From assembly GCA_963738835.1 (NCBI GenBank), contig CAVTYH010000005.1:572042-636041 (forward strand): a stretch of DNA of 64,000 bases. The letters are read 5' to 3'. This document shows positions 9,459 through 18,998 of this stretch, piece after piece (position 1 is the first letter of the stretch; each line of letters starts with the position of its first letter). Both the position numbers and the translations under genes were made by a program. This DNA comes from CAVTYH01 sp963738835 (lineage in GTDB: Bacteria; Planctomycetota; Planctomycetia; Pirellulales; JADZDJ01). Under the pieces are notes generated by a model. It did no database searches. It saw only the letters and a program-made list of their open reading frames with translations, and had not been told where the DNA came from.

Positions 9459-10124
9459 TCAGTTTGAATACTGCGTGCGATCGGCTATTCCGCTGGTCCG
9501 AAATGCCGCCTGGCGTTCCGCACATTTGTTGCACTGGCCGCAGTGCAAGCCCTTGACGGGGGCAATGCAAGAGAACGTCAACTCCAGTGGGTAGCGGCTG
9601 CCAAGCTGCATCACTTCCCGTTTGTGTATCTGGCCGAACGGCCGCACGATTTTCAACGGCGGCTGGCCGAGTCGCGACAGCACATTCTCTAGCGACGCAA
9701 AGAAATCGTTGCTGGCATCATCGAACGGATTACTCCCTAGCACCCCCAGCGCGAGCCGGTTAATACCATGCATCTGGCACCACAACGCCGGCTTAATCGC
9801 CAGCAGCAAATTGCGGCCGGGCAAATAAACGGCCTCGTCCGCCGTTGAGGCGTCGGGAGTCTGGTTGCCGGTTATACTCCAATGCCCGGAATATAAGTCG
9901 GCCAGCGGCAACTGGAGCACAACGAGTGGCGCCAATTTTGCGCTAGCGGTTGCGGAAAAATACGCCTTCAATCCGGCCAATTCAGCCGGCTGCCATTGCA
10001 AACCCGATTCGACGTAGAACGGTTGCACGCGCTCGCCCTGATCGACGAGGTAGGAAACCAGAATCGCGCTATCGAGCCCGCCGCTGGCGAGCACGCCGAT
10101 CGAAGTTTCGCCAGGTTGCGACAT
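9459..10124 (-). CDS. queC: 7-cyano-7-deazaguanine synthase (QueC-like)
   Basis: QueC forms preQ0 from 7-carboxy-7-deazaguanine with ATP and ammonia. The PP-loop motif LASGGLDSAIL is near the N-terminus. The C-terminal zinc cysteines are in SCIAPVKGLHCGQCNKCAER. YLPGRNLLLAIKPAL is the usual mid-domain motif. The ATG at 10124 gives 221 residues. A TTG at 10154, overlapping the stop of the upstream hydrolase-fold gene, would add ten residues, and the sequence does not decide between them. It is translationally close to that upstream gene. With queD nearby it suggests queuosine synthesis; queE and queF are not in the window. Confidence 0.9.
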   Translation of the reverse strand: MSQPGETSIGVLASGGLDSAILVSYLVDQGERVQPFYVESGLQWQPAELAGLKAYFSATASAKLAPLVVLQLPLADLYSGHWSITGNQTPDASTADEAVYLPGRNLLLAIKPALWCQMHGINRLALGVLGSNPFDDASNDFFASLENVLSRLGQPPLKIVRPFGQIHKREVMQLGSRYPLELTFSCIAPVKGLHCGQCNKCAERQAAFRTSGIADRTQYSN

Positions 10125-10150
10125 CGGCGGCAAAGAGAGCTGCGAATTGT

Positions 10151-10927
10151 TCAACCGCGGTTGGGCACGTTGACCAGGGCGGCAGGGCTAGCAATCTGCT
10201 CCATCATCCAGCGATCGATGTCGCCTAGCATCATTTGCGAAAGACAATCGTCGCCAGGATACTCTCGCAGCGTGATCGATATGCCGGCCGAGTGGAACAG
10301 CCGTAAGTTGTTGCAGACCTGTTCGGTGGGATAATACGTTCCCTGACGGGCCGCTGCCACGAACAACGGCAGTCGACGCACGGATTCGAGGTGCGCGAGT
10401 GGCGTCCCTTGCGTCGGAAACGGACCACAGAGCGACATGACGCCTGCGAACTGCGGAGCGTGCTCGACGGCGATTCGCAGCGCCATCGTTCCGCCGCACT
10501 CGTAGCCGGCCAGGAAGACGCGGTCAGCACGAATGTGATAGCGATCTTGGGCGTCGGCCACGGCGGACTGAATGCTTCGCTCGGCTTGCGCCACGTGTTC
10601 CGGCGTTTGCACCCAGCGGTAACCGACGCCATTGCCGCTTTGCCGCGGCACTTCCAGAGTGCCGCGCGGGGCCACGGCGACATAATTTCGCAGGCTTACG
10701 TGCGGCATGATACGGCGCAACTGCCGCTCGCTATCGCCACCACCGTGCAACCAAACCACCAATGGGTAACCGTAATTGGGCTCGTAATGCAGCGGCGCGA
10801 ATAAGACGTGGTGGTTATCTTCTACGGCAGAATAAAACATCCCGCCGCCATACCACGATGTTGTTGAAACCGTTGTCGATTCCGCGGGCAATGTGCTGGC
10901 CAGCGGAAGTGTTGGCAGACGATTCAT
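10151..10927 (-). CDS. Alpha/beta-hydrolase-fold protein with altered catalytic site
   Basis: This 258-residue protein resembles phospholipase/carboxylesterase-type hydrolases. PLVVWLHGGGDSERQL is the oxyanion-hole region, and an RYHIRADRVFLAGYECGG segment lies at the nucleophile elbow. The elbow normally reads GFSxGG; here it is GYECGG, so the serine is missing and a Glu-Cys pair replaces Ser-x. Near the end, where a Gly-His is expected, the sequence is PGDDCLSQMML. The fold is clear but the standard triad is not, so it may be a non-catalytic member. It ends overlapping a possible TTG start of queC. Role unknown. Confidence 0.75.
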   Translation of the reverse strand: MNRLPTLPLASTLPAESTTVSTTSWYGGGMFYSAVEDNHHVLFAPLHYEPNYGYPLVVWLHGGGDSERQLRRIMPHVSLRNYVAVAPRGTLEVPRQSGNGVGYRWVQTPEHVAQAERSIQSAVADAQDRYHIRADRVFLAGYECGGTMALRIAVEHAPQFAGVMSLCGPFPTQGTPLAHLESVRRLPLFVAAARQGTYYPTEQVCNNLRLFHSAGISITLREYPGDDCLSQMMLGDIDRWMMEQIASPAALVNVPNRG

Positions 10928-11339
10928 CAGAAAAAATGCCGCGCCTCATGCCGGCGTAAGGGAGTTTATTGATCTTCGCACAGCAAACGATTCCACTTTT
11001 TCTGACTTGGATTCACGGCTGATCGGGCTTCTGCTGGTCGCTCAAGGATCGTTGGCTGCGTGTCTTCAAATAGGTTCAAACTGAAACTACGCGAAAGGAG
11101 GCAAATTTCTGGAGTTGCAGGTTGCTTTTCATCTCACTCGCTTTGGGGGACTGTAAAACAACAGGGGAAACAATGTCAACAGCATTGCAGTGGGGCAGAC
11201 TCATGGCAAGAAACTCAAAGGCGCTGCAAGCGCCATCGGACATCAGTAACTCTACTACCTGGCGAACTGTCAGCAGCGGAAAATTCCGCAACAACTTATC
11301 TATTGCGGCGGTCTGCAAATTGCGTTCCAATGAAATGCG
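10928..11339. other. Intergenic stretch without a convincing gene
   Basis: This 412-base gap lies between the hydrolase-fold gene and mdh. A leftward 84-codon frame (11076-11330) begins 10 bases after the mdh stop, but it has no recognisable motif and no ribosome site. An AAAGGAGG tract at about 11095 precedes no good start. I call nothing here. Confidence 0.4.
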
Positions 11340-12287
11340 TCACGATGCTGTCAGTCCTGCCATCACTTTGACTAATTCTTTCACGGCATCGACACTTTTT
11401 TGAAATGCCGCTTGTTCCTGGGCTGCCAATTTTAATTCAATGACCTTTTCAACCCCGCCGTGGCCAAGAATGACCGGTACTCCGACAAAAAATCCGCCGA
11501 CGTTGTATTGCTTGTCACAATAGGCAGCGCAGGGGATCAATCGCTTTTTGTCGCGAACAATGGCCTCGACCATTTGCGCGGTCGCCGCCGCAGGTGCGTA
11601 ATAAGCACTGCCGGTTTTCAGAAGACTGACAATTTCGGCGCCGCCGTTGCGCGTGCGAGTGATAATTTCTTCGAGCCGCTTGGCATCGATGAGTTGCGCG
11701 ACCGGAATTCCGCCCACCGACGTGCAACTGGGAATGGGCACCATCGTATCGCCGTGCCCGCCCATCAGCAGCGCGGAGATGTCTTCCACGCTGACGCCCA
11801 GTTCCATTGCTAGAAAAGCACGATAACGAGCTGTATCCAATACACCGGCCTGGCCGACGACACGGTTCGGTGGAAAGCCCGTCACTTGCCAGGCGCGTTG
11901 CACCATCGCATCGAGCGGATTGCTGACCACAATGACCACCGCATGGGGGCTCGTCTGTTTGATTTCCGTCGCCACCGAGCCGACAATTTTCGCATTGGTC
12001 GACAGCAAATCGTCGCGACTCATGCCCGGTTTGCGGGCAATTCCGGCCGTGATCACCACCACATCGCTGTCTTTCGTGTCGGCGTAGTTGGTTGTGCCGA
12101 CCAGTTTGGAATCGAAGCCGACGATGGGCGATGCCTGCATTAAATCGAGCGCTTTGCCGGCCGGCATGCCCTCGGTTTGCGGAATGTCCAAGAGCACAAT
12201 ATCGCCCAATTCGGCCGCAGCACACCAATGGGCAGTGGTAGCGCCGACATTTCCGGCGCCAATGATCGTAATTTTTGCGCGACGCAT
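11340..12287 (-). CDS. mdh: Malate dehydrogenase, NAD-dependent (LDH-like type)
   Basis: The enzyme interconverts malate and oxaloacetate with NAD in the TCA cycle. It has 315 residues and starts at an ATG. GAGNVG at residues 10-15 is the nucleotide-binding loop. Substrate-binding arginines are in ARKPGMSRDDLL (about Arg85 and Arg91) and DTARYR (Arg154). The catalytic His178 is in MGGHGDTMVP. Arg85 in the specificity loop supports malate over lactate. It is flanked by a gene-poor 410 bases downstream and a repeat-rich 170 bases upstream. Confidence 0.95.
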   Translation of the reverse strand: MRRAKITIIGAGNVGATTAHWCAAAELGDIVLLDIPQTEGMPAGKALDLMQASPIVGFDSKLVGTTNYADTKDSDVVVITAGIARKPGMSRDDLLSTNAKIVGSVATEIKQTSPHAVVIVVSNPLDAMVQRAWQVTGFPPNRVVGQAGVLDTARYRAFLAMELGVSVEDISALLMGGHGDTMVPIPSCTSVGGIPVAQLIDAKRLEEIITRTRNGGAEIVSLLKTGSAYYAPAAATAQMVEAIVRDKKRLIPCAAYCDKQYNVGGFFVGVPVILGHGGVEKVIELKLAAQEQAAFQKSVDAVKELVKVMAGLTAS

Positions 12288-12322
12288 GGTTGATCGTTGA
12301 TCAGATGAATGATGGGTTACGT

Positions 12323-12348
12323 GAGTGAGTTAGCAACGTAACTCACTC
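12323..12348. repeat. Hairpin upstream of mdh
   Basis: GAGTGAGTT and its exact complement AACTCACTC are separated by 8 bases. It lies 36 bases before the mdh start and 107 bases after the PAQR gene stop. It is followed by direct repeats of ATTCGAAATTC (12387-12420), a type of AT-rich filler. There is no T-run, so a classical terminator is not supported. Confidence 0.5.
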
Positions 12349-12454
12349 GCCGCGCTTTGCAAAGGGGGCGACCAAAACAGCAAAGTTCGAAATTCGAAGA
12401 TCGAATAAAATTCGAAATTCAGAATCATTCGCATTACGTGGCGCGGTTTGTCGC

Positions 12455-13114
12455 TTATCTGGCCGGCAACGTAAATCGCAAGATCGCCCAGAATTGGCAC
12501 GCGGTGCCAGCGATCACCCACAGATGCCACGCTGCATGCAGATAGCGGTGGCGAGTGTCATTCATCAGGAACAGCGTGCCGACGGTATAACACACGCCGC
12601 CGGCCAGCATCCACCAAAGAACAGGAGTGGGGATCAATTCCAGCATTGCTTTGCCGCCCATCAGTGGCAGCCAGCCCAAGAGCAACGGAATTGCGACAGA
12701 AGCGCAATCAATTCGATGTCGCAAAAAAAGCTTGCTGACGAACCCGGCCACTGCAATTGTCCACATAGCTGCTAGCAGAATCCACCACGTGCCGCCGCGC
12801 AAAAATGTCGCCGCGATTGGCGTGAAGGTGCCGGCGATGAACAAGTAAATGCAACCTTGATCGAGCATCCGGAAAAAATGATTCATGCGCGGTTGCCAAA
12901 AAAGATGCGACGCCGTCGAAGCCGCATACACGCCCACCATCGTGGCGGCATATACTGCGCAAGCGGCGAATTGCCAGCCATCGCCGGCGCCGGCGGCGCG
13001 GAGCAGCACTCCAGCAGCGATCAGACTCAGCAGCAACCCGAAGCCATGCGTGATGGAATTGGCGATTTCCGTGGCATTCAATCTGCCAGCGGATGCGATG
13101 TCTTCCGGCGCCAT
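12455..13114 (-). CDS. PAQR / hemolysin III family membrane protein
   Basis: This 219-residue protein has seven hydrophobic helices. Family motifs are NSITHGFGLLLSL near the start, ASHLFW, DQGCIYLFIAGTFTP in the middle, and HAAWHLWVIAG near the end. The conserved Ser, Asp and three His residues of the PAQR metal-dependent hydrolase site can all be placed in these motifs. Bacterial members (YqfA/TrhA) affect membrane lipid balance; haemolysis itself is not a reliable function. The ATG at 13114 fits the usual family length. It is on the same strand as mdh, but 167 bases of repeats separate them. Confidence 0.9.
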   Translation of the reverse strand: MAPEDIASAGRLNATEIANSITHGFGLLLSLIAAGVLLRAAGAGDGWQFAACAVYAATMVGVYAASTASHLFWQPRMNHFFRMLDQGCIYLFIAGTFTPIAATFLRGGTWWILLAAMWTIAVAGFVSKLFLRHRIDCASVAIPLLLGWLPLMGGKAMLELIPTPVLWWMLAGGVCYTVGTLFLMNDTRHRYLHAAWHLWVIAGTACQFWAILRFTLPAR

Positions 13115-13353
13115 ATCAATTGCGGTTCAGAGTTGGATTCGCACACTTCGGTCGGTAGGACGGTGGGTAAACCAGGCATCACTGCAATTGACCGATTTGC
13201 TCTTGGATTAGTCCGTACCCCTAATCTTTCGGCTTTTTGATCCTTGCTGACGTTATCGTTTTCACGGGCGCCATCTATGTCAAGCTGTGGCTTGGCCCTT
13301 GGCGCGAATTCGTACCCTGATTGACAATCTTTTTACAAAACTTTGATCGACGC

Positions 13354-13384
13354 TTGACTCTCCCGTTAGAGGAGGCTTTAGCAT
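13354..13384 (+). promoter_or_regulatory. MerR-type promoter with 19-base spacer
   Basis: TTGACT at 13354-13359 and TAGCAT at 13379-13384 are 19 bases apart. That overlong spacing is the hallmark of promoters activated by MerR-family regulators. A CTCC/GGAG dyad sits in the middle of the spacer. It lies about 75 bases upstream of the MerR-type gene at 13460, which suggests autoregulation. Predicted from sequence only. Confidence 0.6.
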
Positions 13385-13459
13385 TCGCGTCCAGGAAGCG
13401 CGATTCGTTTCCGCGGCTTGCAGTGCGAACTTTGGCGTCCCGAGTTTTGTGAGGTCTGC

Positions 13460-14277
13460 ATGTTTCCGATCGGCGAGTTTTCCAAAATCACGGGCCTGAC
13501 GGTCAAAGCCTTGCGCTTTTACCACGAGCAAGGTTTGCTGGCGACGTCGGCGATCGACGATCTGACCGGCTATCGATATTACGACGCCGGCAAGATCGAA
13601 GTGGCCCGCGTCATTCGCCAGCTGCGCGAATTGGATTTCTCGCTGCCTGAGATTGCGGAAATCGTGGTCAACTGCTGCGACGAAAGCGATCTCGTCGACC
13701 ATTTGCAGCGGCAAAAGAAAAACCTGGCAGCCAAAGCAGAGCACTTCCGGCAGATTGAATCGCGATTGGATCAATTCATCCGCGAACAACCGGAAGCGAG
13801 AAGTATCATGAAAATAGCCACGTTTGAAGTTCAGGAAAAAGCTGTTGAGTCGATGCGAATTGCTGGCCTGCGCATGACAGGCCGCTACAGTGATTGCGGC
13901 CAAGGGTTTTCGCAGATCGGCCGCAGACTGGGTCGTTACCTCAGCGGCCCATGTTTTCTCTTGCACTACGACACCGAGTACAAAGAAGAAGATGCCGATT
14001 TCGAAGCTTGCTTTCCGCTGCGCCCGGCGCAAACGACAAAGCCGCCGATGGCATTTCGATCCGTCAGCTTCCCGGCGGCCGCTGCGTCTCGCTGCTGCAC
14101 AAAGGGCCGTACGAACAATTGGGCAGGTCGTACGAAAAGATTCTGACCTACATCAAATCGAAGGGCTACGAATTGGAAATGCCCACGCGCGAGATCTATC
14201 TGAAAGGCCCGGGGATGATTTTGAAGGGCAATCCCAAGAAATATCTGACGGAGATTCAGATGCTGCTAAAAGCTTGA
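13460..14277 (+). CDS. MerR-family regulator with GyrI-like effector domain (frame break near 14030)
   Basis: The N-terminus (MFPIGEFSKITGLTVKALRF) is a MerR winged helix, followed by YHEQGLL and TGYRYYD. A coiled coil runs to about residue 115. The C-terminal part is GyrI-like/AraC effector-binding, as in BmrR/BltR multidrug sensors. The first frame is right up to FEACFPLRP near 14030. The next frame then gives ADGISIRQLPGGRCVSLLHK and GPYEQLGRSYEKI to the stop at 14277. One lost base near 14030 explains this. Joined length is about 272, normal for the family. A promoter with 19-base spacing lies upstream. The ligand is unknown; no drug pump is adjacent. Confidence 0.8.
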
Positions 14278-14300
14278 TCGCGGCGCCGTCCCACAGCAGC

Positions 14301-15332
14301 TTAAATTCGCTTCCATGCCTGGCTCACGCGCAAATCGCGCGAAGCAAAAGCGTTGACCAGCCACAACCAGAGGAATTCCCCGACGAACGTAATGATGTTC
14401 GACAGCAAAACGAGCCACATCATGAATCGGCTGGTCGGAGTAATCGCCAAATTGGCAATCAAGCACCAGAACGTCAGCGCGCCGACCACGCCAGCGTAGA
14501 TGATCGGTTGCATCTTAATGTTTTCGCGGCCAAGACGTATTTGCACGTTGGCCAGAAAGAAGCCGAACAGAATGAGCGAGGTGGCACTCGCCAGGCTGAC
14601 AATAATCATCGTTGCGGTTGGCGAGATCATTCGCGTCCACGAGCCCGGCTGCGGGCTACCGATGATTCCAAAAAATCCCAGCGAGACCACAATCAGGATT
14701 GTCAGCACGCAAATGCCAGCGGCCGACGCGGCGCCGATCAGCAGCCGTCGATCTAAGGGCCAGGCGAGCAAGCACACGATCCAACCAGTGGCCAGACCCG
14801 CCCAGCCCAAGAACATTCCGACGCCGCCCCACAGCGCGAGCACTAAGAGAACTTGCCCTGTGTTAGCAGGGTTGTTCGAGAGCACAATCCCAATCACGGC
14901 CAAGCTAATCAAGCTACACGAAATCCATTCCAACAAGAGCGCGATCTCTGTCGTTTTAAGCGCGGCCTGCAATGCAAACCAATGTTTCGATTCAATCTCT
15001 GCGCTGGCGTTGGAGGTTGCGCCATACTGACTCTCGCCGAATCCAGGCGAGTTGGCTTGTGGCGGCAGCGCAAATTCGTCGTCCATGGTCGAAGCGAACA
15101 GTGAAGCACGCGGATGAGTTGGCGAATAATGGCCACTCACGGGTTGCCGTGCGGCTGCCGCTTCGCGTGGTTGCGAGACCGGCGGCGGCGCCGGCGCAAC
15201 GCTGGCCGGTGTGGCGAGGCCAGGAACAACGATGTCCGATTTGCACGCCGGGCATTTGCCCACGCGGCCAGCCTGGCTCTCGGGAGCCCGCAACTTTTTC
15301 CTACAGGCGGCGCATTGCACTTCGATGGCCAT
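14301..15332 (-). CDS. Zinc-ribbon, multi-helix membrane protein
   Basis: This 343-residue protein starts with a CxxC-CxxC zinc ribbon (CAACRKKLRAPESQAGRVGK, then CPAC). A Pro/Ala/Ser-rich linker to about residue 110 follows. The C-terminal two thirds holds about six membrane helices. This ribbon-plus-helices design is common in Planctomycetota, where no function is established. It converges with the MerR-type gene, the two stops being 23 bases apart. Function unknown. Confidence 0.7.
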   Translation of the reverse strand: MAIEVQCAACRKKLRAPESQAGRVGKCPACKSDIVVPGLATPASVAPAPPPVSQPREAAAARQPVSGHYSPTHPRASLFASTMDDEFALPPQANSPGFGESQYGATSNASAEIESKHWFALQAALKTTEIALLLEWISCSLISLAVIGIVLSNNPANTGQVLLVLALWGGVGMFLGWAGLATGWIVCLLAWPLDRRLLIGAASAAGICVLTILIVVSLGFFGIIGSPQPGSWTRMISPTATMIIVSLASATSLILFGFFLANVQIRLGRENIKMQPIIYAGVVGALTFWCLIANLAITPTSRFMMWLVLLSNIITFVGEFLWLWLVNAFASRDLRVSQAWKRI

Positions 15333-15424
15333 GATGCCCTCCGAGCTAAGAACGCTCAGTTTTTTGCGGACGACGAGAGTCTCATGGTACTTCCCGGCCG
15401 TTCTTTAAGCCAGCAAAGCGGTAA

Positions 15425-15443
15425 AACCGTGGTTTTCACGGTT
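15425..15443. repeat. Small perfect hairpin
   Basis: AACCGTG, a 5-base loop and CACGGTT form a perfect 7-base stem, just upstream of the predicted promoter for the TPR gene. It could be an operator or part of a terminator for a transcript entering from the left; the sequence does not decide. Confidence 0.4.
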
Positions 15444-15445
15444 GC

Positions 15446-15473
15446 TTGTGTGGTTATTAGCCCACCTTATAAT
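15446..15473 (+). promoter_or_regulatory. Predicted sigma70-type promoter
   Basis: TTGTGT at 15446-15451 and a perfect TATAAT at 15468-15473 are separated by 16 bases. The next rightward gene is the TPR protein at 15710, implying a leader of about 230 bases. No gene is visible between 15474 and 15709. Confidence 0.5.
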
Positions 15474-15709
15474 GGAATTAGAGGCATTATCGTCGGAGGT
15501 GAGCGGCATCCACCGAAACCGTTGGGGGACTAGCGTTGCTGCCGGCTCGCACTGTTACTCGGCGGACCCGGAACTCCCGTTGAGGTTGCGCCGCTGGAGA
15601 GCGGAGCTTCACGGTGGCTGATGGCGGTCAAGGTGGTCGGGTTTTCGACCGCGGCACCAACTCGACTTTGAAGGACACGATATTTAGTCCGCTCGGCGGC
15701 ACAAACTGC

Positions 15710-18700
15710 ATGGTTGCAAAACGTATCCGTTTCTTGCTCGTCATCATCGCAGGAGCGATCTCGCTGTCGGCTGCGCTATTGGCCGGCCGCGTCCAAGCTG
15801 CCGACGATCCGCGAAAGTTTGTTGACGCGCTGCGCGAACGGCGGTATCTCGACACGGCAGCCGAGTATCTTAACGGACTGGCGGCCAATCCGAATCTGGC
15901 CTCCGACACGAAGAAAATCGTCCCCTACGAGCAGGCCCTGGTGTTGATCGATACCGCCGCCGGCGACCGCGATCCGCAAACTCGCGACCAGCGGCTTAGC
16001 GAGGCGCAAGCCAGACTCAGAGAATTTCTCGCCGCCAGTGCCGATCACGAACTAGGGGCTGCCGCGCCGATCGGCTAGCCAGTTTGTTGCGATACCGCGC
16101 CGGCACGCTGCAAGCGCGAGCCGATAGCTCGCCTGCCGAACAATCTGCGGCCCGGAAACAAGTCCAGGCATTGTATGCCGAGGCGCGAGCGGTGTTTCAG
16201 GATTCTGCCAAACGACTTCGAGCACAATTGGATGCGCTTCCCAAGGGCGAATCGCAAAAAGAACAGCGTGAACAATTGGGCGGACAGTGGCTGGGTGCGA
16301 GCCTGAATGTCGGTCGCACGACGTTCGAAATGGCCCTCATTGAAGAGCCGCACAGCGACAAGCGCAAGCAGTTGCTGACCGAAGCGGCCGAACAGTGCGG
16401 CAAGCTCTATGAAAATTATCCGCAGCGCTTGGCAGGCTTGACCGCGCGAGTGTACGAAGGGCGCTGCTATGCCGAACGCGGCGACACGAAACAGGCGCTC
16501 GAAGCCTTCAACAACGTGATTGTCGATTTGCCCGATGGCGATACGGCGTTTCGATCGTTGAAAACGCAGGCCCTGAAGTACGCCGTCGAGCTGTGGCTGG
16601 CCGACAAAGATTACGCCAAGGCGGTTGACAAATCGGCCGCCTGGGCCAAGTCCGCACGTGGCGCCGAATTGCAAGATGCTGATTGGCTGGCGCTCAAGCT
16701 GTCGTCGGCGCAGGCACTCGTCGGTTTGGCCGGCACGCTGCCGACCAACGACGAAAAGATTGCCGGATATCTGGCCGATGCCCGCGCATTCGCGCTGGAT
16801 GTTTTGAAATCGAGAAACGCAGAATTACAAGGACCAGCCAGCATATTGTTGACGCAGCTCGGTCGACCTGCAGAAGCGACGAACACCACCGGGCCACCGA
16901 TGACGTCGAAAGGCCACCTTCAACTGACGTCGGAAACTCAGGAAACATCTTCCGCATCGTACGCTGCCCAAGCGGCGGAAATCAAAACCTTCGACGCGGC
17001 CTATGAAAAAGCCTCTGACGCGGCCGACGAAATCAAAACGGCGCAGCTCGAAATCAGTTTTGCCCAGCAAGACAAAACGGCGGACGCCAAACAACTGGCC
17101 GAGCTGAAAGCCACGATCGAAAAGAAGCGTGACGAATCGTTCGCCTTCTGCCAACGGGCCATCAATCTTGCGGATGAGAAAACCGATTTGGAGAAGCTCA
17201 ACCTCGTTCGTTACTTGCTAAGTTATTTCCATTACGCGAAAGGCAATTACGACGATGCGGCGGTCATCGGCGAGACGATTGCCAGAAAACATCCCAAGGC
17301 CACCAATGCCCGCGATGCTGCACGTGTTGCTTTGGCGGCGCTCGATGCCACGTATCGCCAACGCAAACAGGCCGAGCAAGATGTGTCATTTGAATCGGCG
17401 AAACTGCTGGACTTGATCGATTACATCATCAAGACCTGGCCCGACCAACCGGAAGCCGGTGTGGCGTCGGAATTGCTCGTGAATCTTTACACCTCTACCG
17501 GCGAATACGACAAAGCGTCGGCAGCACTCAATCGCCTGCCGGAAAACTCTCCGGCTCGAACCGAAGCGCAACTGAAATATGGTCAGGCCCTATGGGGAAA
17601 GTATCTGCGCACGTTGCAACAATCGCGCGAGCAAAAGGCGGCGACAAACTCGTCGTTTGACGATCCAAAGACGAAGCAAGAGCTCGATGCGCTGTCGAAA
17701 GAGGCCCAAACAGCCTTGGAAAGCGGCGTCGCAGGACTGCGCAAACTGGACGATGTGACCGATCGCGGCGTCGTGGCTACCGTTTCACTGGCGCAGCTGT
17801 ACGAAAATGCTTCCCAGTCCGACAAGGCCATCACGCTGCTCGAAGACCCGAAAATCGGTCCGCTGACGCTCGTGAAGCGCAAGCATCCGGCCACACAAAC
17901 CGAAGGCGTGGCGGCCGAAATCTACAAGGTCGCCCTCCGCTCTTACATCGATTCCGAGCCGCAACAGCTCGATAAAGCCACCGCTTCGATGGATGCGCTG
18001 GAAAAAATTTACGCGCAAGATCCGCAAGGCTCGGCCGGGCTCACGCAACTGCTAGTCGGCATCGCCGTCGATTTGAAACAGCAACTAGAAGAATTGGCAC
18101 GCCAGGGAGATGCCGCGCGGCAAGCCCGCTTGACCAAGGCGTTCGATAAGTTTCTGAGCCGCATTCCCGCGCACGGCGCGTCCGTCGATTTCAAGACGCT
18201 CAACTGGGTCGGTGTCACGTACGACAGTCTCGCAGGCGGTTTGACCAGCGGAAGCACCAACCTGGTTCCCGAGGCCAATTCTTACTACCGGCAGGCCATC
18301 AAAGCGTATGAAGAGATTGTTGCCCGCGCGAAGGCCGATCCGAACTTTGCTCCCGCCGATCGGATGCCGGCGGTCAAGCGGAATTTGGCGGTCGATTACC
18401 GCAGCGTCGGCGAATATGAAAAGGCAACCACATTGCTGGCGGAAATGCTGAAATCGAAACCGTTCCTGCTCCCAATTCAGGTCGAAGCCGCACGCACTTA
18501 TCAAGTTCGCGGCGCGGCTCAAGACCCCACGTTCTATGTGCGGGCTATCGAAGGGGGCGATAAGCCGGAAACCTCCGGCATTTGGGGTTGGGGGAAACTG
18601 GCTGTGCAAACTTCGCGCGATCCGCGCTTTCGCGACATCTTCCACGAAGCCCGCTACAACCTGACGGTCTGTCGCAAGAGCTTCGCCGAAGCCAGCGATA

Positions 18701-18909
18701 AGCCCGAAGTGAAAAAAGTTGCTTTCGAAAAAGCCAAAAACGATATTCGCAATACGCTGCAGTTCGATTCAACCTTGGGCGGCGACAAATGGAAGCCGCA
18801 ATACGAAAGCTTGCTCAAAGAAATTCAAACCGGATTGTCCGAAGACCCAATCGGGCTGGCCGGAATTCAGAATACGGCCGGCAACACGAAGGACGCCTCG
18901 AAACGTTGA
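15710..18909 (+). CDS. Large exported TPR-rich protein (frame break near 16065)
   Basis: The ATG at 15710 starts MVAKRIRFLLVIIAGAISLS, a signal peptide with likely cleavage after VQA. The frame then runs into AAEYLNGLAANPNLASDTKK and stops at 16078. The neighbouring frame continues at about 16066 with RLASLLRYRAGTLQA and stays open for over 930 residues. One lost base near 16065 joins them to about 1066 residues. The body is helical with TPR-like units (for example YEGRCYAERGDTKQALEAF) and Ala/Lys-rich coiled segments. Such proteins are probably periplasmic scaffolds. It is followed 89 bases later by another exported TPR protein, likely one operon. Specific role unknown. Confidence 0.75.
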
Positions 18910-18998
18910 TTCAACAGAAACCTCGGATGATCACGGATAACGATCCGAGGAATCCGCGGTCTCAGCTCAAAAACACAAGACGTTAGTGAATTCTTATC

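Noticed and set aside
11076..11330. Small gene just downstream of mdh
   Set aside because: The 84-codon frame has no ribosome site, no motif and no composition signal to separate it from chance.
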